A DNA stretch of 64,000 nucleotides from Sternotherus odoratus (lineage: Eukaryota; Chordata; Testudines; Kinosternidae). The position numbers were made by a program, and so were the translations under genes. The notes beneath the pieces were generated by a model that saw only the letters and a list, made by a program, of their open reading frames with translations, ran no database searches and had not been told where the DNA came from. Positions 58,001-64,000 of this stretch are shown here, in pieces. Positions within the stretch are counted from its first letter, which is position 1; each line of letters opens with the position of its first letter. Location of the stretch: assembly GCA_032164245.1 (NCBI GenBank), contig JAVMKO010000021.1:12840285-12904284 (forward strand), read 5' to 3'.

Positions 58001-61000
58001 CCATGTGCGCGCGGGGGAGTCACCGCCGCCCGCTGCCGACCTCCCAGCCGGGCCCGGAGGCTGAACCGCTCCATAGCGGCTGGCACGGGCCCAGGGCGAA
58101 CGTTAAACCCCGGCCTGACGCCAGCACTTCCACGGCCCCCGGGGTCAACCCCCCCCCCCCCCGCCTCGGAGGGGACCCCGCCGCCGTGGGGCCTGGGCTG
58201 CTGGCTGGGAGCGGTAACTCCTGGGGGGGCGGGGGGGACAGCCCCTCTCCCGCTGCTCACCCCCCCTCTGCCCCCAGAGCCCAAGGGGCCGAAGAAGATG
58301 GACCTGCCCAGGATGAACCTCCCGGCCAGCAAGAAAGCGGCTCCAGCCCCTCCCGTCCCTGCCAAGACCAAACTGGCCTCCAGCCTGGCCGGCAGGTGAG
58401 GGGCCGTCCCCCTTCCCTTGTGCACGGGGCGGGTTCTAGTTGGGGGGGTGTCTAGGCTAGAGCTGCCCATGGTTCCAGGCTGGTGGGGGGGGGGGTAGCA
58501 CTGTCTTAACACCCCCTTGTGGGGTGGGGGCCTCGTCTCTCAAATCTTCCAGGGGTTTATCTTGGTATTCGGGGCGGGCGCCTCCCTCCCTGCCCGTCCG
58601 GGCTCAGCCCCCGGCCTCTGGCACCGCTAATGCCGTCCCCGGCTTTGCAGGGGGCTGTTAAACTTCGGCAAGGGGCGGAGCAACTGTTAGGCTCCTGCCT
58701 GGCTCCCCAGGTGGGCAGGGAGGGGACAGGAGTGGGATGGACACAGCACCTGGCCCAAGGGGAGGCGGGGAAGCTGCTCTGCTCTCACCCCCTAATGTGC
58801 GGCAATGTCTCTGCCGTTGCTAGGCCCCCCTGCACCCCGACGAACTCTGCCCCAGCCAGTGGGGAGAAGAGCAGGCCCAAGGACCCAGGTAAGCCTGTTG
58901 CCACCTGGCCCGTTCCGATCCCTCCCTTCACTGGCAGCATCACCACCTCCGGTGCCCTACAGCAGAGCCTGGGCCAAGCGGGTGCTGCCCCTCGCTAGCT
59001 TTGACTGAAGCCAGCTCTGCACGGGCGGCGGCATCGGGGCAGGGCTGGCCCCTCCAGACTTCGCCCTGCCCTGGGCTAAGGGAGGCATTGCTGCTGTTTG
59101 TGTGAGACGCAGGCCCGTGGTGGAGCCAGGGGTCCTGCTGCAGCTGCCGGAATCCCTCCCTTCAGGAGCGGAAAGGGGGACCTGGCTTGGGAGGGCAGGG
59201 AGCGGCTCCATCCCCGTACAGCCCCGCGCTGGGTGCTGGGCTCTGGGGATGTCCCGCTGGCCGGTCTTTGGGCCACCTGGCTGTGCTAAAGGGCCGCCAC
59301 AGCAGTTGCCTTGTCTGGCTAGTGCAGTGTCCAAGGGTGCGCGGGCAGGGTGGGTCGGTCTGGAGGCAGAGCTAGGACGGGGGGAGTCCTTGTGTCCGGC
59401 GCCTCCCCCAGCCCCTGGAGCTCAGGGCCTGCCCTGGAGTCTGGCTCCAGCTGCACCGGCTGACGGGGAGGGGGCTGCTGGTGCCTCTTGATTCTGCAGA
59501 TGCAAATTGCTTTGATGCCGTCCTGGTCTCCAATGCCAAACTGAGCCACCCGACCAGCACCCGGCCTAAGATGCCGGGCAGGAAGCCGCCCAGCCAGCTG
59601 CCCACTAGCTCTCCGGTGAGTGCCTGGGCCGCGCCCCTCGCCGGGGGTGGGCGGGGAAGGGGTGGGCTCGCTGGGCGCGCGCCTTGTGCGGCTCGCCGCT
59701 TCTCTGCTGGGATTGTCTGGAAGGTGAGCGGCTCTAACCGCTCTGTGCCACTACCCGCGGCCCTGTGCTGGGGGGGAGTGTCCCACCGGGGCCAGCAGGG
59801 GGCCACGCCGGGGCCGGCGCGTGCTCTTCCCCGGGGCCGGGACTCCGGCCTTGGCACCGGCTGCTTTGAAAGGTTCTGGCTGGATCGTTTGTCCCTGAAC
59901 TCGAGGGCCGGGCTTGGCCCAGGGGGGCAGGGTCTGGTGAAGCGAGCGAGTCCAGCCCCCTACTGCAGGGCGCAGACCCCACCCCACTCCCGGGCAGAGG
60001 GGCGCATGGGGCAGCAGGACTCCGTCTCCTGGGCTTGGCCACCGTGCAGGCTACTGCTCTGGCCCTGCTGAGCCTGGGGCTGGGCTCCCGGAAGGGCGGG
60101 TCCCAGGAGCTCTGTAGGGTGGGTCTGGAGGTCAGGGCTGGAGACCAGCTGCGTTCCCTGAGGTGCCCGTAGCTCTGGGACTGCTGGGGGGGGGGGTGCC
60201 CAGTGGTGGGGCGCCCCAGCAGCAAAGGGTGACCGGCTTTCCCTGCCCCCGCTGGGAGTGTCCCCCTCGGTTCTGCTCCTGCAGCTGGTGAAGGCGCCTC
60301 TGGTCCCAGCCAAAAGCAGCGTCCAGGCCAGGGAGCTGCAGCCCCCCGAGAGCCTGGGGGAGGCCCCCCCGGCGCAGGAGAAGCTGTCCCTGGAGGAGCT
60401 GATGGCCGAGCTCCGGTCCCTGCGGATCCTGATGGACCTGATGAGGGTGCAGCACCAGTGAGTGGGTGGGAGCTGTCGGAGCCCTGGGAGGGGCTGACCC
60501 CGGGGCTGACGGGCAGCCGGAGCCCCCCGAGTCGTTGCGCAGTTCCCCATCCCCCGGGGACTGCACTGCCATGTGGGCAGCGGGGGGGGGGGGGAAGAGT
60601 CGGGGGCTTGGGGCCGCCCCTCGCCTGGCCTGTCTGCCCGCCTGTGTGCACAGGCCCCCTGGTGAGGGCAGCGTCCCGTCCGGGGCCGGTGAACCTCTGG
60701 TGCCAGCCCGGGCCGAGAGCCGCGTGGCCAGCGGATCGGAGCAGCACGGGCTGGTCGTGTCCGGGTGACCCGGGAGCAGGGAGTCGGCCCAGGGCGCCGG
60801 GGCTGGAGTCCCCGTCCTGTGTGCACAGAATCAGGTGGCCTCTGGGGACCATTCGCTGGCCTTGGGGAGATCAACGTTTGGAGCTGAATTTCCTGGGAGG
60901 CCCCTGGACTCTGAGTCCTAGGATGAGGTTTGGGCCCCGGAGAGCCAGCCCCTGCCAGCTCTGTGCTCTGCCCTGGGCAGGAAGGACATGGAGGAGCTCA

Positions 61001-61646
61001 GGATGGAGATGAAGGAGGAGCGGGCCAAGCGCATGGTGCTGCAGGTGAGAGCCACTGGGGCTGCCATGCTGCACGGGAAATTCAGGAGGGGGGTGCTCCA
61101 GCCCCTCCCTCACCGGGATCCCACAAACCCAAGGCTTGTCATCGGGGTGCTGCTCCCCCGAACCCCAACTCACATGCTGCTGGGGGTTCTGCGATACCCC
61201 GTCCGCGAAATCCCCCTTGCCTCTAGCCGTGGGGCGGGGTGTGGGTCAGAGCACTGGGGCTGGATCTAGAAGGATGAACAGCTGAGCCGGGGGGCAGTGG
61301 GGGGGACGGGGGGACTGTGTCTTCATTGTGTGTGGTGCCCGGATGCCACACGGATGGGCACTGGCTGAAGAGCGACTCTTGGTCTTTTCCCAGCGGTAGC
61401 CTGGGCGCCTTGCTGCCCCCTGCCACGTGCTCCGAGGGGCCCGTTCTGAGCGATGCGCTGGGCGCCCTGCCTGGGCAGCGCAGGGAGTGGGGCCGGGGGC
61501 TGCCCTGGTTCCCTTTGCTCCCCCTCGTCTCTCCTTCGCAGGTGGAAATCGAGAGCATGAAGCAGACGCCTGCCCTGGAAGGAGCGGGCGAGGCGGGAGC
61601 GGCTGTGCCAGGCAGGGATTGGAAGGAGCTTCCGGCCGCGCTATGA
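46061..61646 (+). CDS. SH3D21: SH3D21: CD2AP/CIN85-type adaptor with three SH3 domains, seventeen coding exons
   Basis: Joined exons give 515 residues. Seen: SH3-A about 3-55 (ALVLVDF, GWLRGEL, GLFPRQFV); SH3-B about 86-140 (WCKVNFSY, DELQL, DGWWLGRK, GAFPSNFVEEL); SH3-C about 204-262 ([27 protein letters not shown]); a Lys/Pro-rich linker; a CPI motif at 378-394; and a coiled coil at about 436-489 (LEELMAELRSLRILMD, KDMEELRMEMKEERAK). Known: CD2AP and CIN85 share this plan, bind Pro/Arg peptides through SH3 domains and recruit actin capping protein through CPI, linking receptors, endocytosis and cortical actin. SH3D21 is the gene next to THRAP3 in human, and its start and SH3-B (QRWCKVNFSY) match. 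CD2AP (639 aa) and CIN85 (665 aa) are longer. All introns are GT-AG and all phases close. Confidence 0.92.
46470..46740. repeat. Degenerate C-rich minisatellite in SH3D21 intron 1
   Basis: A unit of about 30-40 bp with the core CTGGGGACTGTGCCCCCC recurs about seven times between 46490 and 46735 with varied C-run lengths. All frames through it are low complexity, so the open frames on both strands are not genes. Confidence 0.75.
46988..47148 (+). CDS. SH3D21: SH3D21 exon 2 (codons 2-55, SH3-A)
   Basis: Acceptor CTCTCTCTCCTTTGCCAG; donor CAG|GTGAGT followed by an 11 nt G run (47155-47165). One exon holds the whole first SH3 domain. Where most SH3 domains have WW, this one has GWL, as in CD2AP SH3-1. 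Confidence 0.94.
47855..47872. repeat. C18 homopolymer in SH3D21 intron 2
   Basis: Eighteen consecutive C, one of the longest in the window. Similar runs of 13-17 occur in introns 3, 4, 6, 9, 11, 15 and in the 3' UTR. Confidence 0.95.
47925..48000 (+). repeat. MIR-like SINE fragment in SH3D21 intron 2
   Basis: GGGCTGGGAGTCAGGACACC followed by TGGGTTCTAATCCTGCTCCG is the front part of a MIR-type element, including the B-box-like GGTTCTAATCC. Confidence 0.7.
48370..48430 (+). CDS. SH3D21: SH3D21 exon 3 (codons 56-76)
   Basis: Acceptor CCGTCTGCCCCAG, donor TTTG|GTGAGT. Encodes the basic spacer DIPASLMADGGRRCPRSIRF between SH3-A and SH3-B. It lines up with the EIPETLRGSGEARRPRCARR segment of human SH3D21. 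Confidence 0.88.
49235..49908 (-). mobile_element. Solo LTR, copy A, with 5 bp duplication
   Basis: Ends are TG...CA (TGACACGGAG and TCCGTCACA) and the flanks GCCCC are exact at 49230-49234 and 49909-49913. A poly(A) signal AATAAA lies on the minus strand (complement of 49521-49526), so the LTR points against SH3D21. A 5 bp duplication is typical of several retroviral and Gypsy integrases. No internal coding region is attached. It sits in SH3D21 intron 3, 205 bp before exon 4. Confidence 0.88.
50118..50233 (+). CDS. SH3D21: SH3D21 exon 4 (codons 76-114, first half of SH3-B)
   Basis: Acceptor CCCCATGCCAG, donor GAG|GTGAGT with a G13 run starting 13 nt into the intron (50246-50258). Encodes KKPLVPGQRWCKVNFSYTP and DELQLMAGELVQILQE, very close to human SH3D21 SH3-B. 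Confidence 0.95.
50305..50811 (+). mobile_element. LTR copy B, truncated, opposite orientation
   Basis: Same family as the copies at 49235 and 52533 but on the + strand: shared GGCTGGCTGAGAGTCACGTC, the run GGTCAGACCCAGGAAGGTGG, and the terminal CACTCCGTGAC. The 5' part is missing and no duplication is visible. The poly(A) hexamer is changed (GAATGAACC at about 50518), so its own 3' processing is probably lost. Confidence 0.75.
51684..51774 (+). CDS. SH3D21: SH3D21 exon 5 (codons 115-145, second half of SH3-B)
   Basis: Acceptor CTCCTCCCCTGCAG, donor CAG|GTAGGG. Encodes IEDGWWLGRKKDQVGAFPSN and FVEELDGLPP. Splitting an SH3 domain before the GWW segment occurs here in both SH3-B and SH3-C. Confidence 0.95.
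52080..52174 (+). CDS. SH3D21: SH3D21 exon 6 (codons 145-176)
   Basis: Acceptor GGTGCGTGCAG has few pyrimidines at its end. Encodes GLVAPEPLLKNVSGKQRPKL and TDETFIIKEAEK, a linker. Donor AAG|GTGAGT; a 17 nt G run lies 40 nt into the intron (52214-52230). Confidence 0.85.
52533..53316 (-). mobile_element. Solo LTR, copy C, with 5 bp duplication CTAAC
   Basis: Ends TGTCACGGAG and TTCGTCACA; exact CTAAC flanks at 52528-52532 and 53317-53321. AATAAA lies on the minus strand (complement of 52819-52824), with a second, partly duplicated GGTTTATTCG segment at about 52941. 784 bp, longer than copy A. It fills most of SH3D21 intron 6 and ends only 27 bp before exon 7. No internal region is attached. 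Confidence 0.9.
53317..53343 (+). promoter_or_regulatory. SH3D21: Exon 7 acceptor with branch-point-like CTAAC in the duplication
   Basis: CTAAC fits the yUnAy branch consensus; its A at 53320 is 23 nt from the acceptor AG ending at 53343, a typical distance. Between lies GAGCCTCGTGTCTCCTCCG. The CTAAC is the downstream target duplication of the LTR. Confidence 0.6.
53344..53419 (+). CDS. SH3D21: SH3D21 exon 7 (codons 177-202)
   Basis: Encodes a proline-rich linker PEPPKTSEKPVPAAQSPPPS and QPPRP. Donor CCGT|GTGAGT. The PPxxP-like elements could serve as SH3 ligands, inferred only. Confidence 0.85.
53862..53962 (+). CDS. SH3D21: SH3D21 exon 8 (codons 202-235, first half of SH3-C)
   Basis: Acceptor CTCCCCTCCCTCCCAG. 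Encodes CQAQFCKAMFDYAPELPDEL and PLKRGDLVLVLCK. Donor AAG|GTGGGA, weaker than the other donors. Confidence 0.95.
54470..54568 (+). CDS. SH3D21: SH3D21 exon 9 (codons 236-268, second half of SH3-C)
   Basis: Acceptor CTGCTTCCCTTACAG, donor AAG|GTGAGT. Encodes [20 protein letters not shown] and DNFVMLLQPLVPK, all the canonical SH3 residues (WW, G, P, F). Confidence 0.95.
55232..55265 (+). CDS. SH3D21: SH3D21 exon 10 (codons 269-280)
   Basis: A 34 nt micro-exon: MAAVPSRSQES. Acceptor CTGCTCTGTTGCAG, donor TCGA|GTAAGT. The phases on both sides fit, but such a short exon depends on the phase argument alone. Confidence 0.75.
55266..57488 (+). other. SH3D21: SH3D21 intron 10, largest clean intron
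   Basis: 2.2 kb of GC-rich sequence between GTAAGT and CTCCTCTCCGCCAG. Several open frames exceed 100 codons on both strands (for example 264 codons at 55437-56231), as expected in stop-poor GC-rich DNA. None shows a domain or a conserved motif that I recognise, and no repeat family is clear. Confidence 0.65.
57489..57557 (+). CDS. SH3D21: SH3D21 exon 11 (codons 280-303)
   Basis: Encodes IIRPEKKVSSASKAELRPPR and EPK, part of a basic linker. Acceptor CTCCGCCAG, donor AAAG|GTAAAC. Confidence 0.85.
58278..58395 (+). CDS. SH3D21: SH3D21 exon 12 (codons 303-342)
   Basis: Encodes EPKGPKKMDLPRMNLPASKK, AAPAPPVPAKTKLASSLAG. PAPPVPAK is a class-type SH3 ligand. Acceptor CCTCTGCCCCCAG, donor GCAG|GTGAGG. 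Confidence 0.88.
58824..58888 (+). CDS. SH3D21: SH3D21 exon 13 (codons 342-364)
   Basis: Encodes RPPCTPTNSAPASGEKSRPK and DP. Acceptor GCCGTTGCTAG, donor CCAG|GTAAGC. Linker sequence of low conservation. Confidence 0.8.
59500..59615 (+). CDS. SH3D21: SH3D21 exon 14 (codons 364-402, CPI motif)
   Basis: Encodes DANCFDAVLVSNAKLSHPT then STRPKMPGRKPPSQLPTSSP. The stretch LSHPTSTRPK plus six residues and P is the capping-protein-interaction signature. Acceptor CTTGATTCTGCAG, donor CCG|GTGAGT. Confidence 0.93.
59541..59591 (+). other. SH3D21: Capping-protein-interaction (CPI) motif, residues 378-394
   Basis: The motif LxHxTxxRPK-x6-P is complete: L378, H380, T382, R385, P386, K387 and P394. CD2AP, CIN85, CARMIL and FAM21/WASHC2 use it to bind the actin capping protein allosterically. 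Function here is inferred from the motif. Confidence 0.88.
60285..60457 (+). CDS. SH3D21: SH3D21 exon 15 (codons 403-460)
   Basis: Encodes LVKAPLVPAKSSVQARELQP and the first part of the coiled coil, EKLSLEELMAELRSLRILMD and LMRVQH. Acceptor GGTTCTGCTCCTGCAG; donor CA|GTGAGT, with the last Gln codon split. Confidence 0.93.
60981..61044 (+). CDS. SH3D21: SH3D21 exon 16 (codons 460-481)
   Basis: Encodes KDMEELRMEMKEERAKRMVL then Q, the heptad-rich core. It resembles the CD2AP C-terminus (LEKLRKDLEEEKTMR style). Acceptor CTCTGCCCTGGGCAG, donor CAG|GTGAGA. Confidence 0.94.
61542..61646 (+). CDS. SH3D21: SH3D21 exon 17 (codons 482-515, stop)
   Basis: Encodes VEIESMKQ, the last heptads, then a tail TPALEGAGEAGAAVPGRDWK and ELPAAL, stop TGA at 61644-61646. 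CD2AP ends shortly after its matching EIEKLKKAV, so the 26-residue tail is extra here. Acceptor GTCTCTCCTTCGCAG. Confidence 0.92.
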   Translation: MEIESMKQTPALEGAGEAGAAVPGRDWKELPAAL

Positions 61647-62778
61647 CGTCCACGCCGCAGAGGCCTCGCTCTGCAAACTCTGCCGGGGCCGTTAAACGTG
61701 CAAGAGAATCGCTGGCCGTTGATTCCCCCCCTTGGCGTATGTTCAACCCAAGGCCAGATCCCTGCCCTGGGGAGTGGGGAGAAGGCCCAGAGCCGCCCCC
61801 CCCCCCCCCAGCTGGTCTCCTGCTGTATCTGCTCACTGGGCCCGCAGGGGGAGCACCGTGCGGAGCTCTGGGCCACGCAGCCCCCTGAGCACTGTGGTGG
61901 GGCCCAGCCCTTTGCCCTGCGGGTCCCACTGGCCTCACCCTCTGGGTGATGCTGGCTTTGTGATGGGCAGCACGGGGCACCTGCCTGCTGGGGAACAGTC
62001 GGGGCCACTGGGGGAGTTAGCGATGCCCTAGCAGGACCGGGGGGGCTAATGCTGGCAGCACACAACTCTCAAAGCCCACCTGTGACCCGAGCCCTAAAAC
62101 CCCCTGGGGGCTGCTGATGCTGACCCCTCCCAGACAGAAAGCCCTGTGCTAACTGCCCCCAGCCCTGTCTGCCGTGGGTCAGCCCGGGGGGGTGACCTGA
62201 CCCCAGGCTCTGACTAGACCAGGATAACAGGGGCTCTGCCCTAGAGCAGACAGCCATCTGCATTCTCCTATGGGGTGGGCTCCCTCCTCCCAGTTAACAT
62301 GTGTTACATCCTGCCCTGTCCACACTGGGCGCTCAGATGTGGGGCTAAGCCGTCCCTGGGCCAGACACGGGTGCTGGAACACTCATCCTGGTTAACCTCT
62401 GATAACTCGTGCCGGCTGGACCCACACAGCCCTAGAGTTCCCCACACGTTGGAGCCAGCGCTTGTCCTGTCTGCACTAGAATCGAGTCGTGATGGTGAGC
62501 ACGGGTTCAAACATGACTCAGCACAGGTATGTGTGGAGTGACCCGCCTCTCTGCCAGGCCCCTCCCCATCAGGGGACTCTCTGACCTCTCCCACGCCCTT
62601 TTCATCCTGAGAACGGGGAGTGTCTCCCTCTCTGCGGTGCCCACCCGTCCCTTCTACGCTCGTCCGCTGTGGGGGGGGCTGGAGCACCCCCAGGAGCCGC
62701 TGTCCCGGAGCCTGAGGTTTTAAAAACGACTTTATAAATATGTGTAAAATTGGAATAAACTATTTTTATACAAGTCTT
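61647..62778 (+). other. SH3D21: SH3D21 3' UTR
   Basis: 1.1 kb of GC-rich sequence from the stop codon to the only AATAAA. It holds a C14 run (61796-61809) and no repeat family I can name. Confidence 0.75.
62754..62759 (+). terminator. SH3D21: SH3D21 poly(A) signal AATAAA
   Basis: AATAAA lies in an isolated AT-rich island (62719-62775) within very GC-rich DNA, 1.1 kb after the stop codon. On the minus strand the same island has TATAAA twice, a weaker poly(A) variant. Confidence 0.8.
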
Positions 62779-64000
62779 AGCCGCCGCCTGCTGTAGTGTC
62801 GAGCGTCTGGGCCGTGCAAGGCGCTGTACGAAGTGGAGGGGAGAACCGGTCCCTGACATGGGCAAAGTGCTGGGGAGGGGGCTTAGCCTGAAAGCCAGGC
62901 GCTTGCTGCTGCTCCGCACGTCCGGTGAGCTCCGTGGGTGTCGTTCTCCGGCCGGCGGCGTGAGAAACACCCAGGCAGGACCCGTTTTTGGGTTTTCTTT
63001 GCCTGGTGCAATAGCAGTCGGGGTCCTAGCACTTCCCCGGCTCCCTCCAGCCCCTCCTGGCTGGGCAGTGCCATCTGCCCCTTTGGGTCAGCCCCAAAGC
63101 CACCAGCCATCCCTCTACCTCCCTCCTTCCCACTGCAGCCTCCGCAGGCAGCCACCCAGTGGATCCTGGCTTGGCAGAGCCCCTCTCCTCCACGCTGGCC
63201 CCCCTGCCCCCCCCCCGAGGCCTCACTCTGCGGGGTGGGGGGGCACCTGGCCCCAGCCCCCTGCCCTTGTTTGTCAGTTTGGTGCAGGTCGACACAAGCG
63301 TCTCTGCATTCTTGGCAGCCTGCTCGCCCTGGGGCCGGGAGGGCACATCTGGGAAACATCTGGGTCCTGTCACAGCTGGCGCAGGGGAGTGAGCTATTTT
63401 TGTACATTGGGCTGGGGGGGGGGAGGTCTCGCTCTTCTCTCACCCACACAAAGGTGGGGGGAGCGTCTGGCGAAGTGGCCTGGCAGGGCTGGGCCGGCCC
63501 GGGCTTAGCACAGCTCCCATGGTGGGGCCGGAGGGTCTGCCCTGAGGCTGGGCTGGGTCCTAGGCCCTTCACTGCTGGGAGCCGGCGGTTCCCACGCAGC
63601 AGGCCGAGCGGTCGGCCCTGGGTGCCATGTGGCACCGTTGTAGGCAGGAGGCTCTGCCGCAGGATCCCTGCCAGCTGCGGGAAGTGAGAGGCATGGGGGG
63701 GGGAGGCTCCTTCACACTGGGGCAGGGCAGGGGGCACCTTGCCATGTCCAGTGAGCGCATCCCCACGGCCCGCGGGGTTGGCCAGGGTGCCATGTGAAGG
63801 GGGGCCCCTGGGGTAGGGGCTGCGGGGGGCCCGGGGGTGGGGTAAACATGGAGCTTGCCATGGACTTTGCAAGCAGCCCGAACCCCGGCGAGCGAGGAGC
63901 CACCCCCTGGCTTGCAGCTGCCTGGGCTACCCTGCTGGCAGCCAGCCCAGAGCCGGCAGGAGCCCCCCCGCCCCCCATCCAGGAAGCGGGGGAGTGACTG
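62779..64000. other. GC-rich region after SH3D21, no gene supported
   Basis: Long open frames occur on both strands (329 codons on minus, 62883-63872; 249 on plus), but they read as compositionally biased Pro/Gly/Ser/Arg with no domain. In mammals EVA1B lies here on the opposite strand, tail to tail with SH3D21. I searched for its C-terminal MHYY ending and its membrane segment and saw neither, so only its 3' UTR or nothing of it may be present. Confidence 0.55.

Noticed and set aside
57460..58512. 350-codon open frame on the minus strand
   Set aside because: It covers SH3D21 exons 11 and 12 in antisense and consists of Pro/Gly/Ala/Arg-biased sequence from GC-rich DNA with few stops. No domain or splice logic supports it.
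59734..60852. 372-codon open frame on the minus strand
   Set aside because: Antisense to SH3D21 exon 15, low complexity, no recognisable motif. GC-rich DNA makes such frames by chance.
46061..61646. CD2AP or SH3KBP1 instead of SH3D21
   Set aside because: Domain plan is shared, but SH3-B (QRWCKVNFSY, IEDGWWLG) and the position next to THRAP3 fit SH3D21, and the protein is shorter than either paralogue.
62883..63872. 329-codon minus-strand frame as EVA1B
   Set aside because: It lacks a hydrophobic membrane segment and the C-terminal MHYY ending expected of EVA1B, and its composition is biased.

Overview
The window is nuclear vertebrate DNA, most likely from a turtle (Testudines). Reasons: spliced genes with vertebrate exon structure, CR1 LINE fragments (for example 29095-29187), a Pol III SINE with a tRNA-like head and a CR1-like tail (14937-15431), and families of hAT-type MITEs and LTRs that I associate with turtle genomes. 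A crocodilian is less likely but not excluded. No bacterial, CRISPR, rRNA or functional tRNA feature was seen.

Two protein-coding genes can be reconstructed exon by exon, both on the + strand and in the order known from human 1p34.3. THRAP3 (TRAP150) has ten coding exons from 21209 to 40366 that encode about 967 residues. It is an SR-like RNA-processing and transcription factor. Everything upstream of 21184 looks like its first intron: AT-rich, transposon-rich and without a credible exon. SH3D21 has seventeen coding exons from 46061 to 61646 that encode about 515 residues. It is a CD2AP/CIN85-type adaptor with three SH3 domains, a basic and proline-rich linker, a capping-protein-interaction motif and a C-terminal coiled coil. 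Its 3' UTR ends near 62.78 kb. The remaining 1.2 kb has no supported exon; in mammals EVA1B lies here on the opposite strand.

Layout: 1-21183 THRAP3 intron 1 with MITEs, a CR1-type LINE reverse-transcriptase remnant (10.76-11.34 kb), a SINE split by a hAT element, a 1.6 kb GC-rich hAT element and a 46 bp-arm hairpin; 21184-41650 THRAP3; 41650-46060 intergenic with a long TG/CA repeat and, at its right end, a GC-rich promoter-like stretch; 46061-62780 SH3D21 with three LTR copies of one family and many long G or C runs; 62780-64000 GC-rich sequence with no call. Base composition changes sharply near 43-44 kb, from AT-rich to very GC-rich.

The two genes act in different cell processes, nuclear RNA processing and cortical actin/endocytic scaffolding; I see no sign of joint function beyond conserved adjacency. 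The most notable observations are an LTR in SH3D21 intron 6 whose 5 bp target duplication is a branch-point-like CTAAC 23 nt from the acceptor, a GC-AG intron in THRAP3 whose acceptor carries a TG-repeat/T-tract, a complete CPI motif in SH3D21, and several transposons with perfect 8 bp target duplications.
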